Origin: Mesorhizobium hawassense
GTDB lineage: Bacteria > Pseudomonadota > Alphaproteobacteria > Rhizobiales > Rhizobiaceae
DNA length: 64,000 nucleotides
NCBI RefSeq assembly: GCF_003289945.1
Contig: NZ_QMBP01000001.1
Span: forward strand, 186,001 to 250,000
Reading direction: 5' to 3'
The number at the start of each line of letters is the position of its first letter. The first letter of the stretch is position 1. This document shows, piece after piece, positions 34,200 through 43,075 of the stretch. The notes below the pieces were generated by a model. The model did not search any database. It worked only from the letters and a program-made list of their open reading frames with translations, and was not told where the DNA came from. The position numbers and the translations under genes were made by a program.

Positions 34200-35648
34200 A
34201 TGGCAACTCTTCACTATGCTGCTGGCGGTACGGCCGCCGAAGTCGCACCTGATGGATTCAATCTCGTCGACGTTCAATATGTTTCCCAGGTGAATGCACT
34301 CCCTGACGGAATGAAGGCGCTGGTCTACCTGGGCGCCCATGACGGCGCCACCCAGTCGTTCATCGATCAGGTCACCCCTTTCCTCAACAATCCGAAGGTG
34401 TTCGGATTCTATCTCATGGACGAGCCCGACCCGACCGGGAGATGGGGAACCTATGCCAGCGCGGCAACTCTGAAGGCCGAATCCGACTGGATCCATTCGC
34501 ATTTTCCGGGCGCCAAGACCTTCATCACGATGATGAACATGGGGTCTTCCACCAATCCGGATTTCACCAACACCTACAATCCGGCGAACACCGGCATCGA
34601 CTATTACGGTATTGATCCCTATCCGGTGCGCACCGGCACCACCACCGTCGACTACGACATGATCGACAGGGCCGTGGCCGCGGCCGTGAAATCCGGCATC
34701 CCGATCGATAAGATCATTCCTGTCTATCAGGCTTTCGGCGGCGGCGGCTGGACGACCGACACGGGCGGCAAGCATGTCATGCCCACTGCGGCTCAGGAAC
34801 AGATCATGGTCGATCACTGGGCCAACCTCGTTCCATCGCCGGCATTCGACTACGTCTATGCCTGGGGCTCGCAGAATGGCGACACCGCGCTGGAGAATTC
34901 GCCGGAATTGCAGGCCTTCTTCAAGCAGCACAATGCCAGTACGACCTCCTCGACGCCGCCGGTGACCACTGATCCGACACCGCCACCAACCTCCGACCCG
35001 ACGCCCCCGTCCACCGACCCGACGCCGCCGACAACGACCGATCCTTCGCAAGGCGACCATGTGATCCAGGGGGGCAAGGGCAACAACACCTACCATATCG
35101 ACAACGCGCACGACAAAGTCATGGAGGCTGCCGGCGGCGGCTTCGACAAGGTGATGGCCTCGGTCAGCTATGCCCTGTCCACCGGCTCGCATATCGAGCA
35201 GCTCTCGACCTCCAGCACGCGCGGCACAACCGCCATCGATCTGACGGGCAACGAGTTCGGCCAGACGATCATCGGCAACAATGGCGACAACAAGATAAAC
35301 GGCGGCGGTGGGTCCGACCTGTTGAAGGGCTATGGTGGCCACGACGCCTTCGTGTTCAGCACGGCGCTCGGTCCGAACAATATCGACAGGATCGCCGACT
35401 TCAACGTTTTCCAGGACAAGATCTATCTCGACCACACCATATTCGCCGGTCTTCAAAAAGGAGCGCTTTCAGCCTCCAATTTCCACATCGGTCCTGCCGC
35501 GCACGACGCCAATGACCACATCATCTACAACAGCGCGACAGGCGCCCTCTCTTTCGACAGCGACGGAATTGGCGGCCATGCCCAGACCCAATTTGCAAGC
35601 CTCGCTCCGCATCTGCATCTAGGCGAGAGTTCCTTTCTCATAGTCTGA
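34200..35648 (+). CDS. Secreted glycosidase-like protein with RTX calcium-binding C-terminus
   Basis: 482 residues without an N-terminal signal peptide. Residues 1-245 look like a TIM-barrel hydrolase (FYLMDEPDPTGRW, IDYYGIDPYP and FDYVYAWGSQNGD), with Asp/Glu residues well placed for catalysis, but the exact glycoside hydrolase family is not recognised. A Thr/Pro-rich linker of repeated DPTPP units spans about 248-285. The C-terminal part (about 288-482) has nonapeptide-like RTX turns (GNNGDNKINGGGGSDLLKGYGGHDAF) and ends in LGESSFLIV, a hydrophobic tail like type I secretion signals. It is divergent from the type I exporter, so it is the obvious substrate. It may trim or degrade EPS. Confidence 0.85.
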   Translation: MATLHYAAGGTAAEVAPDGFNLVDVQYVSQVNALPDGMKALVYLGAHDGATQSFIDQVTPFLNNPKVFGFYLMDEPDPTGRWGTYASAATLKAESDWIHSHFPGAKTFITMMNMGSSTNPDFTNTYNPANTGIDYYGIDPYPVRTGTTTVDYDMIDRAVAAAVKSGIPIDKIIPVYQAFGGGGWTTDTGGKHVMPTAAQEQIMVDHWANLVPSPAFDYVYAWGSQNGDTALENSPELQAFFKQHNASTTSSTPPVTTDPTPPPTSDPTPPSTDPTPPTTTDPSQGDHVIQGGKGNNTYHIDNAHDKVMEAAGGGFDKVMASVSYALSTGSHIEQLSTSSTRGTTAIDLTGNEFGQTIIGNNGDNKINGGGGSDLLKGYGGHDAFVFSTALGPNNIDRIADFNVFQDKIYLDHTIFAGLQKGALSASNFHIGPAAHDANDHIIYNSATGALSFDSDGIGGHAQTQFASLAPHLHLGESSFLIV

Positions 35649-35656
35649 CGAAGCTT

Positions 35657-35692
35657 GCTCACCGGCAGGACCGCTCGGTCCTGCCGGTGAGC
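35657..35692 (+). terminator. Strong hairpin after the RTX glycosidase gene
   Basis: A perfect 16-bp stem, GCTCACCGGCAGGACC (35657-35672) with GGTCCTGCCGGTGAGC (35677-35692), and a four-base loop, starting 9 bases after the stop. No T-run follows, so it would be a non-canonical terminator or 3' stabiliser. Confidence 0.7.
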
Positions 35693-35813
35693 AGATCCCG
35701 CTGTTCATGTCGCCTGCGTTCAACCTCAAACCGCAGCCGTCGCCGCCTTCTTCGGAACATTTCGAAACGATCGAAGTTTCTGGTCGTTGGGAACGAAATG
35801 GGCGGGAAATGGC

Positions 35814-36044
35814 ATGCCTAATTATGAGGTCGAGGAGATGTTTGCCGAAAAGGTGGTCGTAGCGCACAAGGTCTTGGCGCCGACGCCCTTTCGGGCTGCA
35901 AAGCTCGCGACAAACCGGGACGTTACCCTGCGCGCCTCCGAGGTCCGGTGGATCAGGGTGTTCGAGGAAGGGGGACGGCATCGAGCCTACGAATATACCT
36001 TCATTGAGCGACCTCGAAATCGGCTGCGCGGCCGGCAATCGTGA
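35814..36044 (+). CDS. Conserved-looking hypothetical protein, 76 residues
   Basis: The ATG at 35814 follows a weak Shine-Dalgarno; an in-frame TTG at 35787 is an alternative. The product has a TPFRAAKLATNRDVTLR region and an RWIRVFEEGGRHRAYEYTFIE region, a pattern I associate with short uncharacterised rhizobial proteins but cannot name. No signal peptide or membrane segment. It lies alone between the RTX gene and the EPS block. Confidence 0.55.
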   Translation: MPNYEVEEMFAEKVVVAHKVLAPTPFRAAKLATNRDVTLRASEVRWIRVFEEGGRHRAYEYTFIERPRNRLRGRQS

Positions 36045-36380
36045 CCGTCCAATTCTTGCTTGCGTTCCACCGCGCTGCTCCGCCCGACAGGTGCCTCCCA
36101 GCCACCTCAACGGGAGACAAAGTGGCGCTTGAGGCCTGGTTCTAAGGGCCTCGGCTTCATCGCTGAATACACTTAGGTTTTTCAACTTTCTGTGATTGCC
36201 CGACTGCTGTCGTGGAGCGGTCCTCCTCCCCTCATTCGAACGGACGAGGACAAGCGTTGGACCTGCCCATAGCTTTGGCCTGACTGAGCGCATTCTCGCA
36301 AAGATAGCGGCCATGAGAGACTACTTTGGTTCCAGCCATTTCGGGCTGCTGGTGGACCGCAATGTTTCGGGAGCGGCAAG
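36045..36380. promoter_or_regulatory. Likely promoter region of EPS block 1
   Basis: 336 bp upstream of the first EPS gene. It contains only a weak inverted pair GAGGCC (36131-36136) / GGCCTC (36147-36152) and an A/T-rich patch around 36168-36195. No gene seen. The EPS block 1 promoter should be here. Confidence 0.4.
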
Positions 36381-37592
36381 ATGAAACCGCACCTGGTCTG
36401 CGTCGGCGGCGAGGATCACGCGCTAAGAATTCCATTTTTCATGGAGCTGCGCGACAGAGGCTTTCAGGTCACTGCCGTGTCGACTTGCGATGGCGCCTCC
36501 TTCCAAAGACACGGGATAGCCCACAGGCGCTATGGGTTCGACCGCTTCAGCAGCGGCAGCGGGAAGGCAGGCACGGTCAGGACGCTTCGCGGATTGATCG
36601 CGGAGTTGCATCCGGACATCGTGCAGAGTTTCGACACCAAGCCAAACCTCCTGACCCCGCTCGCGGCGCGCGGGCAGGTGCCGGTTGTCCGCACGATCAA
36701 CGGATTGGGCTGGACCTTCTCGTCGCTTGCGCCGCGCGCGTTGGCGCTGCGGCCGGTTTTCTGCGGTCTGCAATGGCTGGCGTCCTTTTGGACGGCGGCG
36801 ACGGTCTTCCAGAATCGTGACGATCAGACGTTCTTCCAGCGATATCGACTGCTCGGACATGGCACCAACCGCCTCATTGCCGGCTCAGGTATCGACACAG
36901 GCAGTTTCGCGGCTGCGAGGCATCTTGGTCCGTCAGCCGCGCGGATGCGCCAGGAATTCGGGCTTGAATCGGCTGAAGTCGTCATGTTTGTCGGCCGGTT
37001 GACCCGTCAGAAGGGGATCCCGACGCTCCTCAAGGCCGTGCCGAAAGTTCTGGCTAGAAGGCCGAATGCACGCTTCGTGTTGATAGGACCCTGGCAATCC
37101 GAAGGGCCGTTCGCCGTCGAGGAATCGGAAATTCGACAGCTTGGTTCCGACGTGCTCGTGCTGGGAAAACGCCAGGACATCCCGGCGCTTCTGGGTATGG
37201 CTGACGTGTTTGCGTTTCCAACCGAATACCGCGAGGGGGTTCCGCGCGTATTGCTGGAGGCAGGGCTTGCGGGGCTGCCCATCGTTGCTTCGAGGATGCC
37301 GGGCTGCACCGATGTCGTCCAGGATGGCTGGAACGGCTATCTGGTCACGCCGCGCGACCCGGACGCGTTGGCCAATCGCATCGTCGACCTGCTCTCGGAT
37401 CGCCAGCGCGCCGTGACCATGGGCGGCCGTTCCGTCGACCTTGTCAAAGAGCGTTTCGCCCTTCCTGGAGTGGTCGACCAATATTGTGATCTCTACAGGG
37501 CCGTCCTTGCGGCTCAATCCAAAGGCAGTCTTTCACATCCGATCCCAGCGGACCGCGTCGCGAAGCGCCGATTGGGCGAGGCGCGCCGATGA
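36381..37592 (+). CDS. Glycosyltransferase, GT4 family
   Basis: 403 residues. It would transfer a sugar from a nucleotide donor to the growing EPS repeat unit on undecaprenyl phosphate. The C-terminal Rossmann half has the GT4 motifs VGRLTRQKGIPTLLKAV, FPTEYREGVPRVLLEAGLAGLPIVAS, including the E-x7-E nucleotide-sugar site. The N-terminal half has an SFDTKPNLL segment similar to WcaL/PglA-type enzymes. It is the first gene of EPS block 1 and its last four bases overlap the polymerase gene. Confidence 0.9.
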   Translation: MKPHLVCVGGEDHALRIPFFMELRDRGFQVTAVSTCDGASFQRHGIAHRRYGFDRFSSGSGKAGTVRTLRGLIAELHPDIVQSFDTKPNLLTPLAARGQVPVVRTINGLGWTFSSLAPRALALRPVFCGLQWLASFWTAATVFQNRDDQTFFQRYRLLGHGTNRLIAGSGIDTGSFAAARHLGPSAARMRQEFGLESAEVVMFVGRLTRQKGIPTLLKAVPKVLARRPNARFVLIGPWQSEGPFAVEESEIRQLGSDVLVLGKRQDIPALLGMADVFAFPTEYREGVPRVLLEAGLAGLPIVASRMPGCTDVVQDGWNGYLVTPRDPDALANRIVDLLSDRQRAVTMGGRSVDLVKERFALPGVVDQYCDLYRAVLAAQSKGSLSHPIPADRVAKRRLGEARR

Positions 37593-38851
37593 TAAGGGAT
37601 GCATTGCTCGGCGCCGGCGTCGCCTTGTCCTTCGCGTCGCAGATCTCCGTGCCGGGTTTGCCATTCGGTTATGGCGAGCTTTTCCTCGCGCTTTGGATCA
37701 TGCTCTCGTTGGCCCGGATACTGGCGGGCGGACCCGTCGAAGCGACGCCGGCCTTTCTGCAATTGGCGAAGTTCTGGCTGCTTTTGTCGCTGACTTTGGC
37801 GGTCGGGACCGTTGTCGGCTACTTCACCTCGATCCTTTATCTGACGGGGCTATCCCACGACACGATGGCCTATGTGCTGCTGGCCAGTGTCACCTGCCTT
37901 GCCGCATCGGAGCCCGGCGCCGCGTTGCGCCTGCGGCGGAGCGCCTGGTGGGTGATCGCCGTGGCCACCGGCGCTTCCATGGTGCAGCTCGGCCTCGCAT
38001 GGGGCTGGATACACCAGTCTGGGGTCGAGGCATGGTACTGGGATCGCTTGCGCGGCTGGTCAGAGAATCCCAACCAGCTCGCCCTCTATTGCGCGGTCTT
38101 CGGTCCACTGGCACTGCACCTTGCAGTGACCACCGACAGGCGGTGGGCCCAGTTCCTCGCGCTCGCCAGCCTTGTCCCGATCTTCTATGTCGGACGGCTG
38201 ACCAAAAGCGACACCTATCTCTACACGACCATCCTGAGCTGCCTCGTTTTCCTTGGGCTGCGGCTGAAGGCATGGTTCGCATCCGGTGCCGGCGGGGCCA
38301 GTCTTTCCCGGCAGATTGTGCTTCTGCTGATCGTCGGCGCCGTTCCGCTGGCGGCCGCAGCTGCGCCATATGCCGTCGCCGAGGAGAGCAGCGTGGCACA
38401 GTTCGCCAAGAGCCTCACCAAGGACGGAGGCGGCGACGCAACGGTCGAGACATTCGACCTGCGGATTTTCTTGTGGCGGGAGGCGATCGAGAAGGGGCTG
38501 CAATCCTGGTCGCTCGGCCTCGGGCCTGGTCCGCACCTGGAACGTCCCCCGGTCGCGGACAGGCAGTTTCTCGAGCGGCCGTTCGAAGCTCACAACACAA
38601 TTCTCGATCTCTACCTCCAGGGAGGGCTGGTGGCGGTTCTCGCCCTGGCTTGGATCGTCGGATCAGCCGCCATGTCGGCCTGGCGCAGCCGGTTTGACGC
38701 GCTGTCGGTGCTTGTTGCCTCGGTGGTCGTCTTCAGCATGCCGCATCTGACCATCCGCCACCCGATCGTTTGGTTCGCTCTGACTTTCTGCCTTGTCGCC
38801 GGAATGCGCCACGAAGTCCGCTTGCGGCCTCAGTATGTGAGGGTGGCGTAA
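37589..38851 (+). CDS. O-antigen ligase/Wzy-like EPS polymerase
   Basis: 420 residues with about ten hydrophobic segments. A long periplasmic loop (about residues 255-335) contains the pattern WREAIEKGLQSWSLGLGPG and an EAHNTILDLYLQGG, typical of the Wzy_C/O-antigen ligase superfamily. It probably polymerises repeat units in the periplasm. The ATGA overlap with the upstream glycosyltransferase and the TAATG overlap with asnB show one transcript. Confidence 0.85.
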   Translation: MIRDALLGAGVALSFASQISVPGLPFGYGELFLALWIMLSLARILAGGPVEATPAFLQLAKFWLLLSLTLAVGTVVGYFTSILYLTGLSHDTMAYVLLASVTCLAASEPGAALRLRRSAWWVIAVATGASMVQLGLAWGWIHQSGVEAWYWDRLRGWSENPNQLALYCAVFGPLALHLAVTTDRRWAQFLALASLVPIFYVGRLTKSDTYLYTTILSCLVFLGLRLKAWFASGAGGASLSRQIVLLLIVGAVPLAAAAAPYAVAEESSVAQFAKSLTKDGGGDATVETFDLRIFLWREAIEKGLQSWSLGLGPGPHLERPPVADRQFLERPFEAHNTILDLYLQGGLVAVLALAWIVGSAAMSAWRSRFDALSVLVASVVVFSMPHLTIRHPIVWFALTFCLVAGMRHEVRLRPQYVRVA

Positions 38852-40839
38852 TGTGCGGGATCGCTGGAATTCTACTCTCGCCGGAGCAGATGGATCCGAA
38901 GTCGCTTGAAGCGATCGGGCAGATGACGAGTTCGCTTCGGCACCGCGGACCCGATGGCCAGGGACTGTGGATGGATCGGGACGCGGGCGTTGCCCTCGGC
39001 CACCGGCGGCTTGCCATCGTGGACCTGTCGAGCGCCGGACGGCAGCCCATGCGTTCCGCCAGCGGCCGGTACGTGATCACCTTCAACGGCGAGATCTACA
39101 ACTTCCGCGACCTGCGGCGCGAGCTCGAGGGTGCGGGCTGCCAGTTTCACGGCACGGGCGACACGGAAGTCCTGCTCTGCGCGGTCGAGTTCTGGGGTCT
39201 GGAAGCCGCGCTGAAGCGCTTTGCGGGGATGTTTGCCTTTGCGCTTTGGGATCTGAAAACCCGAACCCTTCACCTTGCCCGGGACCGGATGGGCAAGAAG
39301 CCGCTTTATGTCGCATTGGCGGGGGGTGCCCTGGTCTTCGCCTCGGAGCTCAAGGCGATCAGGTGCTTTCCGCTCTTCTCCGCCGAGCTCGATCTCGATG
39401 CCGCTGCGTCCATGCTGTCGAAAGGATGGGTTCCGGATCAGGCTTGCATCTGGCGGGGTGCGTTCAAGCTGCCGCCCGGTTCGGTGCTTTCGGTCAAATC
39501 TTCGGACCTCGCGAGAGCGGGCAGCGCGGGTTCACTTGCCCAGCGTGCCGATCATTGGTGGTCGCTGGCCGAAGTCGCCAAAATGGGGCGTGCGGAACCA
39601 ACCGCCGGCAGCGACGATGACCTGACCGACGAGCTTGACGATCTGCTTCGGCTCGCGGTTCGCGAGCGGATGATCGCCGATGTGCCGCTGGGCAGCTTCC
39701 TTTCCGGCGGCATCGACAGCTCCACCGTCGTGGCTCTGATGCAGGCTCAATCGAGAAGCCCGGTGCGCACCTTCACGATTGCTTTCGCGGAGGGCGGTTT
39801 TGATGAGAGTGGCTATGCGGCCGAAGTGGCGCGGCATCTGGGCACCGACCACACGGAGCTTCACCTTTCGCCCGATGCCGCGCGCGACGTCATTCCGGAA
39901 CTGCCGCGGATATGGGACGAGCCGTTCGCCGACGAATCCCAGATACCGACCCTGCTGGTGGCGCGGCTCGCTCGCCAATACGTGACGGTCGCGCTGTCGG
40001 GCGATGGCGGCGACGAGTGCTTCGCCGGCTATGGCCGCCACTTCATGGCGAACCGGCTGAAGCGCCAGCAAAGCCTTCCTTTGGCAGTACGGCGAACGAT
40101 GGCCACGGGTCTGAACCTGGTGGCCCGCGCGGCGCATGAGGACATCCTGCGCAGGCTTCCTCTCGGGGCAAATCTGCGCCACATGCTGCGGAGCGATCGC
40201 CTCAATCGGTTCTCCGGCCTGCTCAGCGCAAGGCATGAGGACGAATTGTACCAGCGGTTGGTGACGTCCCCGACTGCAAGCCTCACTCGCCATGGCAAGC
40301 CTGGATCAACCCACAGCACACCGAAACTCGACGGGCTGCTGTCGCGACTTCTCTACGACGACATGGCCGGCTACCTGCCCGGCGACATACTGGTGAAGCT
40401 GGACCGCTCCACCATGGCCAACGGGCTCGAAGGGCGTTGTCCCCTGCTTGACCATCGGGTCGTCGAATACGCCTGGCGCCTCCCGTCGGATGCAAAGGTG
40501 CGTGACGGCAAGGGCAAATGGATCCTTCGCAATCTGCTGCGTCGTTACCTTCCGGACCGGCTGATCGACCGGCCGAAGCAAGGTTTCGACGTTCCCGTGG
40601 CCACCTGGCTGAGAGGTCCGTTGCGCAATTGGGCGACCGATCTTCTCGCGGACGTTCGGCGCGATGGCGATGAGGTGCTGGACAGCGCCAAGGTGGACGG
40701 TTGCTGGCGCGATCACATGCGGGGGCAGGATCGCTCGCGCGAATTGTGGTCGGCGTTGATGTTTCAGGCTTGGCGCAACGAGGCCAGGCAGACGCCCTAC
40801 GCGGCTCCGTCGCGTGAACTCGACATGGCAGGAGTATGA
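38851..40839 (+). CDS. asnB: Asparagine synthase-type glutamine amidotransferase, EPS-linked
   Basis: 662 residues beginning MCGIAG, with the catalytic Cys2 of class II amidotransferases. The glutaminase domain (about 1-200) has RHRGPDGQG and FNGEIYN. The synthetase domain has the pyrophosphatase loop SGGIDSS (near 285), SGDGGDECFAGY and a KLDRSTMANGLEGRCPLLD region. EPS-linked members amidate uronic acids or amino-acid substituents rather than free aspartate. It overlaps the polymerase stop (TAATG) and the next gene by 4 bp. A second, different homologue lies at 59580-61604. Confidence 0.9.
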   Translation: MCGIAGILLSPEQMDPKSLEAIGQMTSSLRHRGPDGQGLWMDRDAGVALGHRRLAIVDLSSAGRQPMRSASGRYVITFNGEIYNFRDLRRELEGAGCQFHGTGDTEVLLCAVEFWGLEAALKRFAGMFAFALWDLKTRTLHLARDRMGKKPLYVALAGGALVFASELKAIRCFPLFSAELDLDAAASMLSKGWVPDQACIWRGAFKLPPGSVLSVKSSDLARAGSAGSLAQRADHWWSLAEVAKMGRAEPTAGSDDDLTDELDDLLRLAVRERMIADVPLGSFLSGGIDSSTVVALMQAQSRSPVRTFTIAFAEGGFDESGYAAEVARHLGTDHTELHLSPDAARDVIPELPRIWDEPFADESQIPTLLVARLARQYVTVALSGDGGDECFAGYGRHFMANRLKRQQSLPLAVRRTMATGLNLVARAAHEDILRRLPLGANLRHMLRSDRLNRFSGLLSARHEDELYQRLVTSPTASLTRHGKPGSTHSTPKLDGLLSRLLYDDMAGYLPGDILVKLDRSTMANGLEGRCPLLDHRVVEYAWRLPSDAKVRDGKGKWILRNLLRRYLPDRLIDRPKQGFDVPVATWLRGPLRNWATDLLADVRRDGDEVLDSAKVDGCWRDHMRGQDRSRELWSALMFQAWRNEARQTPYAAPSRELDMAGV

Positions 40840-43040
40840 AAATGGCAGGTTCCGCCGTCAGCCGGATCAAACTTCCGCGAGCCGTTCCTCCGCCTGTCCC
40901 GACAGTCGTCGAATCCAGGGAACGCATGCGGCCCCGGCGCGAATACGAGCCACCCACTCCCACGCATGAGCTGGTGGCCGTACTCGCAAGGAGAAAATGG
41001 CTGATCCTTGCCTTTGCGGTCATCGGTGGGATCCTGGCTGCAATCGTGGGCCTCGCTCGGCCGGTGATGTTCGAGGCGACCAGCCAGTTGATCATCGATG
41101 CGCCGGCACGCAGTTCTGTTGCTCCCGGCGGTTCTTCCGCGCAGGACCTTATCGATTCCAGCATCGATGATCACATCACCATGCTCTCGTCGCAGGGCCA
41201 TCTGCGCCGTGTCGCGACGGCGCTGCATACCATCGAAGGCGGCGCGCCGGGTGCCTCCAACACCGAAACTTCCGGATCCGGTACGAATGCCCCATCAAAA
41301 CAGTCGATTGCAGCCGGGATTGTCGAGCGGCTCTGGCCGCAAAACGGGCAAGCGGCGGTCGACCCCGATCTGAAGCAGTTGCGCAATAGAATAAGGATCG
41401 GGCAGGAACTGCGCTCGAGGATCATTTCAGTCGCCTTTGCGGACGAAGACCCGGCGCGGGCCGCTTTGGTCGCCAACACGTTCGCCCAGGTCTATATCGA
41501 TGAGCTCGCGAAGCGGAGGCTGGCCGAGGACAAGCAGGATCTCGATGCGGTGGTCGCCAGCCTGCCTGGCGTGCAAAACGACTTGATTGCGGCGACCGAT
41601 CGGCTGGAGAAGTACCGGCTGAGCCATGGCGCCGTAGATCAGGGCTCGGCCGATAACGCCGCCAGGGAAAGGGCCGATCTCAGCCAGCAGATTTCCATGT
41701 CCAGGGCCGATCTCGCGGCGATGGAATCGCGCCTTCAACATATCCAGGACCTGCGCAAGCAGGGCGCGCCGGTTGCCTCGCTGGCTGAGGCCCTGGGCGC
41801 GCCGGAATTGGCTGATCTTGCGGCTCGCCAGGCTAGTGCGCCCGCGGACAAGGATCTCGCCGCGGCTATCGAAAATGAAATCCGGCAAGGCCTTGCCAAG
41901 GTCGAGGCGGAGGTGAGCACCTATCGGGCTCAAGTCGGCGCGCTGGAAGATCGCCAGAATGTTCTCGATGCGGTCGGGGCAGACACCGCCAGCCGGCTCT
42001 CCGGGTTGCGCGCTCTCGAGCCGCAGGTAACTCTGCTCACCCAGAGATACAATGAGCTCCTGAGCCGGCAGCAGGATCTGACGAGGCGCATCGCGGCCCC
42101 TTCGGCGGGCGTCTCGATCCTTTCCCCGGCATGGCCGCCGTCCAAACCCCAGACCCTGCCGCCGGTCTTCCTGGTCCCTCCCGGGATGATCGCGTTCGCC
42201 ATCCTCGGCGCCGTCCTGGTGCTGATCCGCAATCGATCCAATCGCACCTTGCGGGGCGAAGCCGAGACCGAGGCAGCGCTGAGGGTTCCCTGCGTCGGCA
42301 TGATTCCAGAACCCGGCAAGATCGCCATGAAGCAAATGCGGGAATTGATTCTGGATCAGCCCAAATCCGCCTACAGCCGTGCCGTCACGTCGCTTTTGGT
42401 TACGGCGGCGCCAAATCAAGCCAGGACACGTTCCTCACAGGCGATCCTTGTCGCGTCCAGCCTGCGTTATGACGGTGCGAATGAACTTGCCTGGAGCTTG
42501 GCGTTGGCCGCTACACGGCTTGGTGGCCCGGTTCTTCTGATCGACCTCGAGCGCACGCATCATCAGCTCACGCAAGAGTTCATCCGCCAGGCCGGCGGTC
42601 CGAAAGCCTACCGTTCGTTCGGCGATTTTATCAGCAATCGCTGCAGCCTGGAGGACGCGGTCGTGACTGTGCCCGGCGCAGGCGTCGACCTGATGACCGT
42701 TGCGCCCGGCGACGATCTGCTCGGACTTTTGACGCGCGTCGACAGCCTCGAATGCAGGGATGAACTGCGTGCCGAATACAGCCTGGTGATCATCAACGGG
42801 CCATCCGGCCTTGCCGGACCGGAAGCCAGGCTCCTGACGAACTGGGCGGACGCGATCCTTCTCGCCGTCCGTTGGGACAAGACGCCGCGCGATATCGCTC
42901 GCGGAGTTCTGGAGCTCCTTCAAAGGGACGGTGCGGTTTCGGTTCCAACCGGGAGCGTCCTCACGCGGGTCGATCTCAAACGGCACGCCAAATATCGTTT
43001 CGGTGATAGCGCGGATCTGTTGCTCGCGCGCATACCTTGA
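40836..43040 (+). CDS. Wzc/ExoP-like chain-length protein with degenerate kinase domain
   Basis: 734 residues. The N-terminal Wzz domain is flanked by membrane segments near 55-75 and 445-465, with a long periplasmic coiled coil (about 230-420) and the Pro-rich motif before the second one. The C-terminal cytoplasmic part resembles a BY-kinase, but the Walker A position reads SLRYDGANE (no GKS/T) near 538-550, the Walker A' is VLLIDLERT, and Walker B reads LVIINGPSG with Asn for Asp (near 650). There is no C-terminal Tyr cluster. It should still set chain length, but is unlikely to autophosphorylate. Confidence 0.88.
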   Translation: MKMAGSAVSRIKLPRAVPPPVPTVVESRERMRPRREYEPPTPTHELVAVLARRKWLILAFAVIGGILAAIVGLARPVMFEATSQLIIDAPARSSVAPGGSSAQDLIDSSIDDHITMLSSQGHLRRVATALHTIEGGAPGASNTETSGSGTNAPSKQSIAAGIVERLWPQNGQAAVDPDLKQLRNRIRIGQELRSRIISVAFADEDPARAALVANTFAQVYIDELAKRRLAEDKQDLDAVVASLPGVQNDLIAATDRLEKYRLSHGAVDQGSADNAARERADLSQQISMSRADLAAMESRLQHIQDLRKQGAPVASLAEALGAPELADLAARQASAPADKDLAAAIENEIRQGLAKVEAEVSTYRAQVGALEDRQNVLDAVGADTASRLSGLRALEPQVTLLTQRYNELLSRQQDLTRRIAAPSAGVSILSPAWPPSKPQTLPPVFLVPPGMIAFAILGAVLVLIRNRSNRTLRGEAETEAALRVPCVGMIPEPGKIAMKQMRELILDQPKSAYSRAVTSLLVTAAPNQARTRSSQAILVASSLRYDGANELAWSLALAATRLGGPVLLIDLERTHHQLTQEFIRQAGGPKAYRSFGDFISNRCSLEDAVVTVPGAGVDLMTVAPGDDLLGLLTRVDSLECRDELRAEYSLVIINGPSGLAGPEARLLTNWADAILLAVRWDKTPRDIARGVLELLQRDGAVSVPTGSVLTRVDLKRHAKYRFGDSADLLLARIP

Positions 43041-43075
43041 GTACCGCAGCCAGCCGCCATGTCGAGTGTTGAACC

